Source: Lepeophtheirus salmonis (lineage: Eukaryota; Arthropoda; Copepoda; Siphonostomatoida; Caligidae). From it: a stretch of DNA of 64,000 nt. Positions 1 through 12,465 of this stretch are shown here, piece after piece. A program made the translations under genes and the position numbers. The stretch lies in the NCBI RefSeq assembly GCF_016086655.4, contig NC_052134.2, positions 38,749,971-38,813,970 of the forward strand, in the 5' to 3' direction. Under the pieces are notes generated by a model. The model was not told where the DNA came from and made no database searches. It saw nothing but the letters and a program-made list of their open reading frames with translations. Position 1 is the stretch's first letter, and the number at the start of each line of letters is the position of its first letter.

Positions 1-792
1 ATTATATAATTTTTTTCTTTTTTTAGTTTCCCTTTTTGACTGAAGAGAATAAGAGATACATTAACGATCGAATCAGGTAGTATCAGTTCTATATAAATAC
101 ATTAACTTAAAAATTCTTTTTTCTTATCATAGGTAGATAATCTCTTCAATGTGTAAAAGAAAGGATCAACTTCTTATTTAAATATGTACTCACTTGATCA
201 GTAGATTTTAATTTTTTTTATATTAAATATGACAAATTAACATTGTACTAGATTTTTCATTTTTACATTTGTCAAATCAACAACTTTGCTAATATTGGTA
301 ATGGGACATTCTATATCAGTTTGCCATGAATATGCCAATCATGTCTCAGAATTGAATAATTTTTGGTATGTATTTATAAGAATAGTAAAGTTTCAGATCT
401 ATGAGTCTTAAAAAGATAACATTTCAAATTGAATACTAATGTTATGATTTAAGACCATTTTTGTTGGTTTTATTTGTGATCTCGTCCCTTGACTTTGAAT
501 AAACATCAAACAGTAACAGTAAATCACTTAAAAAATTGCCAGACTATTGAATATAATTTTTTTAGAAGAAATTTATATCAATATTTTGAAAATTGAACGC
601 AAGGAGAGGATAAATAGCATCACAAAGTTTTGAAAAAATACGATCTTCTGACCAATTCCGATGTCAATGAAACATGTACCGATCATCTTACAGATCTGAA
701 ACTTTTCATTCTAATTTTCTAAGTAAACTTAAGATACACTACAAAAATTATGAAATGATGATAAATAAATAGCAGATTTCATATACTGTAAA
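1..792. other. AT-rich spacer, no gene seen
   Basis: No reading frame longer than about 60 codons and no recognisable repeat boundary. Homopolymer runs of A and T dominate. I see nothing functional here. Confidence 0.6.
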
Positions 793-1003
793 TTTGGTGT
801 AAATTCGTCATGGGTAAAAAGAACCCCTGAAAATTATAATTGTAACCCTGACAATTTGAAGAATGTTTTGAAGGAGAGCAGGAACAACCAGGTGATACAA
901 GGGAGGAGGGGGAGAACGAATTAAACAAGGGTATTGGTGAGAATTACTCCGATCTTGATCCTGAATTCTACTCTGAGTCCAACTAGGACTGACACCTATA
1001 CCG
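793..1003 (+). repeat. Dispersed hAT-like MITE family, 5' part of a split copy
   Basis: The stretch matches the other family members in this window through an A-rich leader, the block CAATTTGAAGAATGTTTTG and the core GAATTACTCCGATCTTGATC followed by a TCTACTCTGAGTCC-like block. Its 3' part resumes at about 2216, so the mariner relic at 1104-1990 appears to sit inside this copy. About 100 bp of the consensus between the two parts is missing or unrecognisable. Confidence 0.6.
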
Positions 1004-1103
1004 GGCCAATTTTAAAACATAAAGTCTTGGAGTCCGTGGTATGATCCTGAATGAATTAGGGAATAAATTTATTAATTATTAATTGAAATCCAAAGAACAT
1101 GTT

Positions 1104-1990
1104 TTAGTCAATGTACCCTCCCTCAGAATTGATGGTGAGCTCCAGGCTGTGGATGACGCTGCTGCAGATCCCTTGGATGTTACCAACACTCATGGAAGCC
1201 CACACATTGTTGATGGAGGTCTTCAGGGCGCGGGTGCTGTTGTAATGTCTCCTGCAGACCTTGAACTCCACGTGCGCCTAGATGGAATATTCTAGGGGGT
1301 TGATGGGCTCTGCAGTGACGAGAAGTCGGTTGCCCAAAATTACATGTTGCCCTGGACCCATTCTTAGGTTTTTTTTTGTGGTGTAGGCAGGTATTCTATC
1401 TTGATGGAATATCCAAGGAGAATTACCAAGTATGAAATTGATCCATGGGAGAACTTTGGTGTCCAGAATTTTGACGTACTCATCAGCATTCATCCCGTAT
1501 CTTAACGGGAACCCCACGGAATTAATGACCTTCCCGTTGGATTTAAACAGGCCTAACTTCATCACTGAAGCAGGGTGTTTGGTTGTGGAGACATATGGGG
1601 GCTCTTCTACACCCCCACATGTAACTACTTGATCATTGTGCCTGTTGAAATGAGAAATGAGTCCACAGGTTTCCCTGAGGTAGTTCAGGATCCTTTTGCC
1701 TTTTTTAGAACCCTGTTCACCACTAATAGGGACTTTTTCATCTTTCTGGCGATGTCAGCATTAGAGGAATTTGGCTTTTTCTTCATAGCCGACTTGTAGT
1801 GGTTGACAGATACGGAGGGTTTCATGACTGCTCCTGAAGAGGTTCTGAGGCCCTCTTCGATCTTCCACCGCATAAATACATTGTAAATCGTCTTCCTCGA
1901 GGTCCCAGTCTCCTACAAGATGGCTTTCTTGGATAATTCTGCGCTGAGGAGCGCTACAATCACAATCCTATTCTCTTAGTGTGTGCTCAT
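1104..1990 (-). pseudogene. Decayed DD37D-type mariner transposase
   Basis: Read on the minus strand, an ATG at 1990 opens a helix-turn-helix N-terminus (SRKTIYNVFMRWK, with two stops in the first 35 codons). After an internal deletion the reading resumes at a KHPASVMMK-like block near 1565, then VLPWINFI and the second catalytic motif FHQDRIPAY. The third motif reads NPLEYSI followed by an amber stop where Trp is normal. The C-terminus ends SEGGYID with a stop at 1104-1106. The first catalytic Asp region (DEK.F) is deleted and the third catalytic residue is Glu rather than Asp. The coding remnant is about 295 codons against about 340 expected. It cannot encode an active enzyme. Assignment to the DD37D (maT/mori-like) group is inferred from similarity to the better-preserved copies at 27.4 kb and 52 kb. 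Confidence 0.85.
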
Positions 1991-2215
1991 AGTGGCGACT
2001 AGGACAATCTTTTTCCTAGCAATCGACAGCTAGTTATGTGTTCTACAACATTGTTATTGGAACATTAAAAAAAAGGCCTACTAACCTCTCCAAGTTTGCA
2101 TAATAAAGATGAGTAAATAATAATGGTTTGCCCGATAGATCCGTAACAAAATTTCAAAGATCCTTTTCTTCTTGTACGAACAGCAATAAATGTTTAATCC
2201 GGTGAAAAACAATCA

Positions 2216-2345
2216 AAGTTTTTATATAGTAGATAAAGAAGTTGAATCCTCAGGAATTATATAATAATGACAACAGCTCATGAACATTTACTCTTCAATT
2301 TCTCAACTCCAAAAAAACGGGCGATCTGAAAAATACACCCGATTT
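2216..2345 (+). repeat. Dispersed MITE family, 3' part of the split copy
   Basis: Matches the 3' half of the copy at 28798-29220: an AATAATGACAAC block, then a CAATT-rich stretch, then AACGGGC, CTGAAAAA and ACACCCGATTT. It completes the fragment at 793-1003 on the other side of the mariner relic. Confidence 0.55.
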
Positions 2346-2883
2346 TTATCACTAAATATCACACTTGACATAGAATCCTTCTCATGAGCAACACAAAGGT
2401 ATATTCTAAATCAAACTCGAATTTAATTCCTCGTTTCTATATTTTGATGAAATAAATGTGAGTTTATGGATGAATTTTATTTTATAAAGTTAATTATTCC
2501 CCGGATTTTTTAGGACATCTCTTTGACAACAAGAAAGGTTAAAAATTGTATACGTAGAACAAATTCATACTATTGGTATCGATTCTTTGCTAAAAGAACT
2601 AGCTATAATTACCTAGAACAAATTCATTAATATTTAAATTATTCTTGGCTTTCATGCAACTAGTCCGAAAATGTATTCCTAGCTGTTTGACTGATTCTTT
2701 GGTTACTAAATCCTACTAGTTTAACATCCATACATAGATTTTAATGTTTAACAAAAAAGGTAAAATATAGTTTTTTTTTATCATAGCAAATGAATAATAA
2801 TTATATTTTTAAAGAGGATTGAGAGTATTGAAAATAGATAAACTCATACATAATTAGATTTGAGGAATATAAATATCTTCTTA
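2346..2883. other. AT-rich spacer, nothing recognised
   Basis: No ORF, repeat match or structured motif was seen in this stretch. Confidence 0.5.
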
Positions 2884-3768
2884 TATGTAAAAAGTAATTT
2901 CGTAGTTCCCGCAATTTTTTTAACCAAGTATATTTTGTTATTTATGAATCACAGTGGATCATAAGATGGAATATTATAAAGCTGTGAGTGTATACTACAA
3001 ATGCTTTTCTGGACAATATTGCAATTGACCAATTCTGCAGTGAATTATCGTGCGTCGACTATGAAGGTCTCAAAAGAAGAAATCCACCATATTTTGCAGG
3101 TCTAAAGCGACCAAGAAAATTTGCAATGTATACAGGCCCGATAATCTTTCGCTTTATGTTGCACAACAGTAGTTCGAGGGATTTCGTTCTGTCATAGTAG
3201 AAGTCTAGGATGCGCCACTAACTCACAGGCCTGTCGTCGAAAATGTAAATACACTCATGGAAAATATCGAGATAGAACGTCATGTTGGTAGTCGTGGCAT
3301 CGCCCAGGAGCTGAACATCGATCATAAAACCGTTTTAAATCATTTTCAGAAGACTGGATTAATTTAAAAAAAATATGATATGAATCGTGTTTCATAAATA
3401 CAACGCCAGACCCTACCCATCTTGAACGACGTGCCAGAAGTTCTGGAAGCTCGAATGGAAAGTTCTTATGCATCCACCCTACAGTACAAACCTGGTGTAT
3501 AGGGACTACTAAATATTCCTGCCTATGGCCAACGCGATAGGGTTACAAATTTAGGCCTCAATAGAGGCCTTTGAAAATTGGTTGTCCGAGTTTTTTGGCA
3601 ATAGGGAATAGGGTTTCTACAAAAAGGCCATTATGAAGTTGGATTCTCGTCGGCAATAACTTATCGAACAGAACAGAGCACACTTGGCTTAAATTGGTGA
3701 TAGTAACACATCTTATAAAGCATTGAAATTAAGTGAAAAATACGAAATTACCTTTTTCCCAACCTAAT
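2884..3768 (+). mobile_element. Internally deleted mariner (Mos1/irritans-like lineage) with TIRs
   Basis: The right end on the minus strand reads TTAGGTTGGGAAAAAGGTAA then TTTCGTA, the classic mariner terminal repeat. The left end at about 2884-2908 keeps AAAAAGTAATTTCGTA. Inside, the plus strand carries an N-terminal remnant from the ATG at about 3060 (KVSKEEIHHIL), then LYVAQQ-stop-FEGFRS, THRPVVENV, the HTH segment GIAQELNIDHKTVLNH, and, after a deletion, MHPPYSTNLVYRDY and FENWLSEFFGN. The third catalytic Asp (in RDY) survives. The regions holding the first and second are gone. At about 885 bp it is some 400 bp short of a full mariner. Several in-frame stops show it is dead. This is a separate lineage from the DD37D copies nearby. 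Confidence 0.88.
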
Positions 3769-4099
3769 ATATAAATTATATTAATCAGTAAATATTATAT
3801 AATTTGTTTATACTTAAAAAAAATATACTTCGTTAAAGACTCAATTAATCTCATTTATATAAATATATAGAAAAATGATTGAACTATCATTTGTGTATCT
3901 CATTACATCATGTTAATTATCATAATCTTTTAATAATAAATGATTAATTAATTAAATAAATAAAGTGTATACATACATGGTTGGGACTTCTTCCTTTCAG
4001 TTTTTCGGAACCCCTAACATTTTCAATAAAATACATGACAAATAAATATTTGTATTACATAATATATAGATGAAAATTGATTTAGTTTGCGATTCATTA
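3769..4099. other. AT-rich spacer
   Basis: Simple AT-rich sequence with a TTAATTAATTAAATAAATAA stretch near 3940-3960. No gene or repeat was recognised. Confidence 0.5.
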
Positions 4100-4745
4100 C
4101 CATGAACGCCACATTTGATAAATTGGAAGAGGTAGTATCAACTAGAAGGAGCAAAAGTGCCACAAGAGGATAACCCTGGTATAAAAGGGCTTAATCTGCA
4201 ATAAGGAGACCTTTTAAAAATCATATTTATTTGCCAAGACCATAAAATTAATCTGCATTGCCATGAAGTCCCAAGATATTCCAGATGTCACGAGGACGAA
4301 TAATCCGACCACAGTGAGGATATCATGTCTCTACAAATCTTTAAAATAGGATTTAGGATCTGCTATCTAAGTGTTATGGAGGCATTGGTACTGTGTTAGA
4401 TCGAGGAGATTGATGGAAATCGTCTCAGGGTGTGGGAGCGGAACAATGTCCCCTTTCATGAATCAAAAAAATATCTGGAATGGTAGGAAGAATACTACGA
4501 CCTCATCTTAAAATACGAATGCCCCCCAGCCCACTTGATTTGAACCCTATGGATTTTTGGGGGAGTATGTGAGAGGAAAGGACCAATACAATTTGTTCAT
4601 GCTAACATGCCTCCTTCATCAATGCCATCAAGGAGGAGTGCAGTAAGTTAGAGAAGAGTAATATGAAAGTTGCTTGTGGCTACTTCTGGAACCGCTTAAT
4701 GGGAATAATTGAGACTAAGATCAAAATCATTGAAATAAAATCAGT
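4100..4745 (+). pseudogene. Decayed mariner transposase, C-terminal half
   Basis: Across two frames the plus strand reads VWERNNVPFHESKKYLEW, then SPLDLNPMDFWG and an INAIKEEC...KVACGYF...IETKIK tail, the usual order of the second and third catalytic motifs and C-terminus of a DD37D-like mariner. The second catalytic Asp is replaced by Asn (ERNNVP where QQDSAP-like is normal). The third Asp in NPMDF is kept. Stops and frameshifts are numerous. Nothing convincing remains of the N-terminal HTH, so the 5' limit is uncertain. Confidence 0.7.
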
Positions 4746-6289
4746 TTAGTATATTGTAACATTTTCGCTAGTTTATAAAATATCAAAATTACTAAATTAT
4801 GCTTGTTTTGAATGATAGGCAGAGATAGAAGTCTCAACCTTGTTTTAGTAGGGTGTACCAACAAATTTTAGTTTTTTTAAAGTTTAAAAAAGATTTAAGT
4901 TACAAAAAGTAAGAAAATATTTTATCTAGAACAAGCACAACCCGTGCTGAATTGAGCCTTTGACTTGAGCTTAGGAGGGAAATTTCAAACTCAAATGCAA
5001 ATTACAGAAACAGGACCTATCATAAGTTTTTTTAATTATTTTTTTGACAAATAGGCCACCACCTCAGAATCCATGATCAAGGATGGAATTTTTGTAGAAA
5101 TAAAAACTGTTTTAAGGTTAGAAAATGTTGTTCTTTTTTGAAATTATGTTCATTCTTTGTTAAATCGTCGTGGTGGATATATTTCCATAAAAAGGATAAA
5201 TTAATGAATTCTTACCTACCTCAATTTATAATTACAACATTAATACATACTTATTTATGCATGCATGTCAATATAAAAGCAGGTTACGATACTAGGGGAA
5301 ATATGTATTTTATATGAAAAGTTAAAAATAATTGTTTTTTAATTTAATTAGATGTAAATTTTAATTTTCGGAGTGGAGTAGACTTGCTTGAAGTATTGAC
5401 TCTACAATATAGAAAGCTATATACTCAATTAATGTCATTCTTTAAAACCTTTTAATAACTGAAATAATAATAAATATTTTTCTTCTGAATTGGTTTATAC
5501 TAAAAAATAATTAAACAGATTCTATATTTGTTTTATTATAATCTCTATAGTAAAATTTTTTTAGAGAAAGTTTTTTTTTCATTATAAGTTTTTATATTTA
5601 CATGAGTAAGAATATAGTTAGTGCAAGTAATTTTTGTAATAATCAAACCAATATTTATGTTAAATTGACCACGTAATTTTTGTATGAAAATAGGTCAAGT
5701 TCCTTTCCGTACGACATGTGTTAGTAGTTTTCAGGCCATATTCAAATATCTGAGGTAGTGCTGCAAAAAACATTTAGATTTTAAGAGGTTGTGTTGTTAT
5801 AAAAATATTTTATATTTTGCATTAATGTTGGTTAAAAATATTCAATATATCCCTTAATACATTCTAAGAAATATGATAATATAATTGAATCCTTTGTTTG
5901 AAATCAAAATTTAATTTGATTTACAATAAAACATATTTTTTCTGCAGTAATTTTATCATTTCTTCATGCTCGTTTTGAACTTACTGAATTGATCAAAATC
6001 CCCCAGAGTTATTTTTTATTCCTTTTATGCCATAGCCAGAATTTGAAATAAGCTTTAGTTCTCATAGAGTTATACATAAATATAAAGAAATGCAAAATTT
6101 AAAAATAAGGCAGTGTTTGTTTGCTTTCCCACACCTAAAAGGTCGGTTAACTGATGGGAGTAAAAATCATTTTTTCCTCCATTGACTTCATATAAAGAAC
6201 AATTATTTAACGTTTCTGACCCTTTTGAATTATTAACACAAAAATGTAAAATTTCAAGGCGCTACCTCATTAACATAAAAAAATAGACC
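4746..6289. other. AT-rich spacer, nothing recognised
   Basis: About 1.5 kb without a plausible ORF or a repeat shared elsewhere in the window. Poly-A/T runs are common. Confidence 0.5.
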
Positions 6290-6545
6290 TTATTTTGTTG
6301 TCAGCTTCCTACATATGTCAGTGTTACTTTTCGTATAATTATTGTTCTGAACGCTGATTGGGTAAATTCGAATTCACTAGTGTTAAGCTGTGAATAATTC
6401 CTCACGATTATCAAATAATAATTAGATTATATTTTGGAAGAATGGGCCATGAGCGTTGTTTACTTATATAAGTTTACAAAAAAAAGAAGAAGAGAGTAAC
6501 GCTACCTAGCGACAAAAAAAATTAACTTTCTGTATGAAAATATTA
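6290..6545 (+). repeat. Dispersed repeat R3, copy 1
   Basis: Shares the ordered blocks TTGTTGTCAG, GTTCTGAACG.TGATT, AAGCTGTGAA.AATTCC and TTTGGAAGAATGG with copies at 35430-35670, 60855-61060 and 62595-62765, all in the same orientation. It is about 230 bp long. No terminal repeats or coding potential were seen, so the class is unknown. Confidence 0.65.
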
Positions 6546-8002
6546 TTTAATATGTATGATTGTTAATCAAATATAGGCGGCTGGAAAATTCTTCTTACCA
6601 TTTTTTTCAACAACTAGTTTATACAACGAGCTACAGACTATAGCACCACCTTCTGGAGAGTATATACCTTAGTTTGTTCATGCCCTATTGGCCAACTACC
6701 AACTACTTTGAGGACTTTTTTCTGTTTTTTTTCATTGAAAATTTGTGGGATACAATACATCATGTAGTAATAACGTTTCTAGGGGGCTGTATCCCACCTC
6801 CAAATAAAGGAAATTTTAGCATCTTATCAGAAAATGAAATGTTTGAATTTTTAGTTATTTTAAAAACAAAATATTTGAAATTAAATGAAATTTTTCAAAT
6901 TTTTATACCAAATTTTTTTTTATAAACAGCTGTGGATTTTTAAAATTTTTCCCTAAAAAAATATATTAGTAATTTAATTTTAAAAATTATGCTCTAAAAA
7001 ATTTAACTTTTGGTAAATAGCTATGAATTTGTGATTTCTTTTTCCCAAAAACTTTTTTTTTTGTGAAAAAATGGGATTTTTTTAATTTTTTTTTCAAAAA
7101 AATTAGTATTGAATTTTTTTTTTCAAAAAATTAATTTATTTTTGAAATTTTTTGTTATTTTGAATTTAAATATTTCTTGTATTTTAAGTGAATTCTTAAA
7201 ATTTAATTTATCGAAATTTTTTCCTAAAAATTTTGATTTTGAGAAATAAATAAAAATCAAGGAGACCCCCCACACACCCCCACACAAAAAAATATATATA
7301 ATACTGCGGACACTTCTACTATGGTCTACTCCTACAACTATTCACTTTGTACATTTTACCTTGTCGTAATTAGAAGTGACTCTGCAGCTGTGTTGCGCTT
7401 CTGACTACACCAACACAACCATAATAACAACTCATAATTTGCCTCATACATAATAGATAAGCTACCATTGATTTACGACTTTAAATAATCAACTACGAGG
7501 TAGGCTGAAAAGACGACTTAATTATTCTTTATATATATATATATATTTTTACATAGCTACACAAATTTCTATGTGTGTACTTTTTGAGCTTCTCCAGCAC
7601 GCACCCATGTACGTACTATTAGTTGAACTCTGTATGTATAAGCCTACATACATTAGCATACAATATGAATACATGTATTAATATTTAATTTCCATCAAGG
7701 AATTCCTTTGACTTGAATCTGCTTTTTTAAAACAATAACAAAAGAAATAAATCAATAATAAGTTAGTTTTAGTATATAGAGCGGTAGTAGGGTTCTTATG
7801 CTACACTTTTATAACCATCAAAAACAATTTTGTTTCATGTTCTTTGCAGTAATGTGATTAGGATTTTTCTTTGAGAGAGAGAGTATCTCACAAATGTAAA
7901 GATTTTCAAAGATAATGCAAGTCTTGAATTATTATTATAATTATTTAAAAAAAAATTCCATTTTAACAATATATAAATAAATTTTGAATGACTAAGCACC
8001 TT
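6546..8002. other. AT-rich spacer with simple sequence
   Basis: Holds T/A-rich low-complexity sequence (6870-7260), a C/A-rich patch near 7262-7287 and a (TA)n run near 7530-7546. The longest ORF (6674-6925) is AT-biased and lacks recognisable features. Confidence 0.5.
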
Positions 8003-8320
8003 CAGTAGGGTAAAAAAAGAAACTAAAAAGTGACATTATCAATTTAAAGAATATTTGCAAGAAGAGCAGCTTAGCTGTCATGAGGTTTCATTAGGTTACC
8101 TACAAGCCACTATGAATGGAAGGACTAAACACAAATCCCTCTCAGTATCGAGCAATGATATAAGCAGGAATTACTCCAATTTCGATCCACCAATTCTACT
8201 CCCAGTCTAACAAAGACATCACACATACATTCTCCGATAGTGTTATTGTCCATCTTTCATGAGCACACATACTCTATGTAGATGCTCTTTCCTCAATAAT
8301 TAAGCTGAATAATGATAACA
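8003..8320 (+). repeat. Dispersed hAT-like MITE family copy
   Basis: Shows the family order: A-rich leader, AATTTAAAGAATATTTGCAA, AGCTGTCATGAGGTTTCATT, then GGAATTACTCCAATTTCGAT, a TTCATGAGCACACA-like block and AATAATGATAACAG. It is nearly full length, but no clear terminal repeat or target duplication is visible. Confidence 0.65.
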
Positions 8321-8360
8321 GCTTAATAAAAAAAGACACGAGAAAATTCTTACAAATTTC

Positions 8361-8615
8361 TTAAAAAAATTCGACACATTCCTGTAGTATCGGACCTGGT
8401 TTTTTGGTCTCATTATTTAGAATGACAAAAGACAGAAGTGGATTTTTTGAAAAAAGTTGTTCATATACTCTTTGGCAAATTACATAACGAGAAATTGAAT
8501 ACAGTTTTTTTACATAAAAACCATTCAGAAGTGCTTTTATTAATGTAAAAAATAATAAATATATTATGTACCTTCCAATTTCCGAGGCCTTGATGCTCTT
8601 ACATATTATAGCCAT
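8361..8615 (-). other. 84-codon ORF of doubtful status
   Basis: An ATG-started ORF (ATG at 8615) with a hydrophobic segment at residues 16-32 (YIIYLLFFTLIKALLNG) and a more polar C-terminal half (KNPLLSFVILNNETKKPGP). The 3' part has slightly less AT bias than its surroundings. No promoter, splice site or family resemblance was found. It is probably chance, but I could not exclude a small membrane protein or a decayed exon. Confidence 0.2.
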
Positions 8616-9025
8616 TCCCTGACGTACTTATTATTTCATTTTTGAATAGATTCTCAACGAGTGTAAATACACTTGAAATTTATTCAAAAAGAATTCATTT
8701 TAGTATTTCTTCCCCTCAAATATAACTTCTACTCACATGGAAATGGGATTTTTTATATCTTATATATATGGAAATCTCATTTCTTTCTAAACAGAAAAAC
8801 ATCATTGCATATTTTTCATGCGTGTACATGTAATACTTGTATAAACAATTTATTTGTAAAACTTGTTTTTATAATCTTCAAACCTCAGCAAAATAAAGAT
8901 GTTTTATGATTTAAAATGTTACTTGCATTTAGGAGTGAAAATATCATGATGAATTAAAGTTTGGAAGCAAGAAAATTTATATTCTGGTAATTTCTCTCCT
9001 CAAACACCACAAAACCTCTTTATTT

Positions 9026-9200
9026 TTAGGACTAAAAAAATATAAAATTTTAAAAGCCGTTTTCACTTCTACATATTTTTATTTTTTGCCATTTGTATGG
9101 GAAACTTTTGAAGCAAAAGTTAGTAATTCAACAATTTTCTACTCCTTTTATTCAGTATTTCTCCCTCCACTCTGAATAACGGCTTCAATAAGGGGCCAAA
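9026..9200 (-). mobile_element. Terminal fragment of a mariner (same family as 55411-55830)
   Basis: Matches the element at 55411-55570 base for base over long stretches: GGACTAAAAA, GTTTTCACTTC, CACATATTTTTATTTT, TTTTGAAGCAAAAGTT and the coding end TTCAATA. It therefore holds the 3' terminal repeat, the untranslated end and the last codons of the transposase. The rest of the element is absent. Confidence 0.7.
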
Positions 9201-10379
9201 AAACCATTAAAAACACAATATTCATCAAATTAGGGAAATGTATTTAGGTGGAAGTTTGAACCATAATAGTTTTAAAAATATATTCCGTATTTTGACAAAA
9301 AAATATTTTATTCTTCTATTATGTTATGAAATAAAGATTTTTTAACCTGTATTTTGTTTACCAGATGAGATTTTCATGCATCAGGTATGACAAAAAGCAG
9401 TATGTTCAAAGGAAAAGCTTTACTGCAATGATGATTTAAATATGAATATAATTTGTGATTTTTTTGATAATTAATTTTAAAAAAATCAACCCAATTTAAG
9501 TTACCTTATATACAGTGTAGTTCTTAATTTACATTGAAATCAAGTTGGTGCAGCCCAAAGTCTTTAAACAAGTGGCAAATTAAAGAACAAATGATCAGTA
9601 TGGTCCAAAATATAGTTTACTTCACAATTACTTTTTTGTCCACTAGGGGACTCGAGTATACTTTAATCTTACTCTATAACTAACGATGCAATCTTCATTA
9701 ATTCACATATATAACTGAATTAACAGCGGGAATTTTGAAAAGAGTAGAAGTTGCAACGTTATTTAGAGAAAATGATAAACTAAAGTCATTTTTGGCATAA
9801 TAAAAAGCAAAATCTTGCGTAAAAATATGGTTTCCAATAATGACAATTAAAGCTAAATTTATATTTATATTTTGTTATTGTATTTTTATTTATATTGGTC
9901 TATTATTATTGCACTTCTTGTATGCTTAAGTAAAATTTTTAACAAAAAATAATTTTAGTAGGGGCCCCTACTGGTAGGAGTTTTAAGCTTAAACCTAGGT
10001 TATTCGTTAGTAAGATCCTCACTTTCTTATATTGATTGATCATTTGAAATAATGAAATTTAAAAAAGTTATTTATGCTTAATAATGTATCTGAATAAGTA
10101 TGTATAGGTATCGTGGAATAGGAAGTATTGAACTTACTCCGATACACAAAAAAACCGACTTTTGCCCACTCTGATGCATTTGTACACCCCTATTAAAATT
10201 TAATTGGATTTTAACACCCCTTTTTAGTATAATAGTACCTAATTGCAACTGCATTAATTCACTGTCGAATTAATTTAAAATATATCCATTAAGGCTTATT
10301 TGAACAAAAAATATAAATTAAGTTGCAAAACGCGCCAGTTAACTTGAATAGATTAATCTATATTAATAAAGCAAAGTTA
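9201..10379. other. AT-rich spacer
   Basis: No coding signal. It contains a perfect 16-bp palindrome AGTAGGGGCCCCTACT at 9957-9972 followed closely by TTTAAGCTTAAA, the only GC-rich spot in the stretch. Confidence 0.5.
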
Positions 10380-10740
10380 ATATGTATGTAGTGCACCTTG
10401 ATGTATATCAAATACCAATATAGTATAAAGAAAAAAGAGTAAAATAATATACAGGGAGCACTATATGCAATAAATGAAGTCTAGCGGGCGTTTAGTTCAA
10501 CTAATATTAAAAAATAAGTACTTTATATAGAATTTAAAAAAATAAATGTGACCTTAGATGAGATCTAGTAAAGACCTAAAGTACTCCTTCGCTGATACAA
10601 TCATATTATTATTTTTTTTATAAACCTGTTATTATTTTTTTTTTGTTCTTGAGGAGAGAACGTCTACGTATTGAGTGAGTAGCTTCATGAACAATCGAGA
10701 TTAACACCAAAGATTTGTTGGGGAGTTATTATTTAAATTA
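10380..10740 (-). repeat. Dispersed repeat, MITE subfamily with extension (copy j)
   Basis: Shares with 53590-53850 the blocks TTGATGTATATCA, a 200-bp interval, CTGTTATTATT and TTCTTGAGGAGAGAAC. The last blocks also occur in the full-length element at 22857-23310, so this is a reverse-oriented partial copy with extra sequence on one side. Confidence 0.55.
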
Positions 10741-11344
10741 TTAAAGCAAAATATGTATATTCGTAGATACCTAATAACTCCGGTCAATGTCATAAAAAAC
10801 ATATCCTCTAATATCTTTAGAGGAGCAAATGGTACTTAAAAAAACAAATTCTTGCATTAAATTCGACTTCAGTTAAGTTGATACGTTTAGTATTCTTTAT
10901 TCAATATACCTGGAGTTCATAATTTTAACTTATATAACACTAACTTATTTCAAAAAATCAAAAAGGGGTAGAAAATTGCTTGTAAATACCTTCATTCATT
11001 GAAAATGAAAGCTTATTCAGTATTACAGGCAATGTATAATAGAAAACGAGGAAAAAAGGACTCCTGAGCACGGAGAGGAATTCACTTTTTTTAAATTTAA
11101 TTAAAAATTATTTACAACTAAATATAATCATTATTATGATAGTTTACCTTTGTATCTTTGTAGTCGATTACTTCTAAATTTATTTAGTAGTGGAATGCAA
11201 TGTTAAACTTTCATTAAATATAATCTTTATCACGATTAGCAACATCCACAAATTTTTGATAAAATAAATTCATACTTAAAATTCCTGCTTTATCTTAATT
11301 TGAAAAAAAAAAAAAAAAAAAAAATCCTTGTGATATCCTAAACT
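10741..11344. other. AT-rich spacer with poly-A
   Basis: No gene seen. A run of 22 A residues lies at 11303-11324, close to the start of the repeat at 11345. Confidence 0.5.
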
Positions 11345-12465
11345 TTCAGGCCAACTTTTTAATTAATTCAAAGATAATTGGGAACGTCATTGCTCTTGCT
11401 CTTCCCAAACTAACCAAAGGATTCCATGGACAGTAGGAAGATGTCTTTGGATTTGGAGGTTTTGATGTGATCAGTTGATGGATCATATTTAACCAGAAGA
11501 AGTTCAGAAAGGTATGAAATGATTTCTTAAACAATGTAATGGGAGCATCATTAAATACAATTTCAAACTTCCATAACACTGATGTCATACCAGGTTAAAA
11601 CTAACATGAAATGGCAATTTTTGTTTGGTACTGTCTTTCTCCTTCACATTAAAAGTTAATTAAAAATCAATTGAACCCAAAAATCATTCTGAATCATATC
11701 TCGAGATTTATATTTTATGAAATTATTAATATTTAATTATTTACTTCCAATGATAATAATAGCTTTATTTAACAGACAAGTAAAGCCTAAATATATATTA
11801 ATTATACTATGGAAGGATGGTTCATACCTCTTAGCTTTGTATATTTCACAATTAATCTGGATGTCATCTGGAAAATACATTCACACAAACCTACAACCAT
11901 CAAAAGATATTTAAAATATAAATAACTAATATTAAAAATACTTGTTATCATTTTTGAATGGGAGTCTGATACACTTTAGCCACATTACATTATTTTTCTA
12001 TGAAATTTATTTTTGACCTCTTTTCTTATTTCACAAACAGTTTGGATTGTCCAACCATCATGCATTTGATTCTGATTCTCCATATTCATAAATGTCTATT
12101 AATTCAGCCACTTGTAATAACATTTTGACTGATATTTTATAATTATATGTTTCTATTTGGAAGTTGTTACATTGTTTTGATCGTTTGAGTATCCAAAGTA
12201 GTTTGTGCGTCTATAATTTTTTTTTTGTTCAAAATTAAAATCAGGATCTATTCTTCTGCATCACTGGAAGAAAGGAGTTTTTATAAAACCGTTTAAATTC
12301 AGCATCATATCATAAAAAAAACCTCTGAACCCCTTTAAAAATATATAATTTTTATAGGAATTGACCTTTGATATCACCTTAAAACATTACTTTTAAATTT
12401 AAAATCTAATATAGCTATTGTTTCAATTATAAAGGGATTTAATGATCACAACATACCTGCATTTT
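11345..12465. repeat. Dispersed 1.1-kb repeat R2, uninterrupted copy
   Basis: Aligns end to end with 26075-27281 at roughly 70-80% identity by eye. Shared blocks include CATTAAAAG, ATATTTTATGAAATTA, TTACTTCCAATGATAA, AATATTAAAAATACTTGTTAT, TTTCACAAACAGTTT and TGTTTTGATCGTTT. On the minus strand both copies keep a related peptide (FNV.EKDS.KQKL.F.VSF), and in this copy it continues into an ATG ORF at 11588-11346, so the repeat may derive from a coding element. I do not recognise the protein. This copy keeps the empty TA site (about 12454) where the other copy carries a mariner. Confidence 0.75.

Noticed and set aside
3255..3473. 72-codon minus-strand ORF
   Set aside because: Antisense to the mariner HTH on the plus strand, which explains the sequence better.
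5752..5760. TGAGGTAGT, the let-7 microRNA seed (also at 1676-1684)
   Set aside because: The following bases do not match let-7 and no hairpin precursor surrounds either site.
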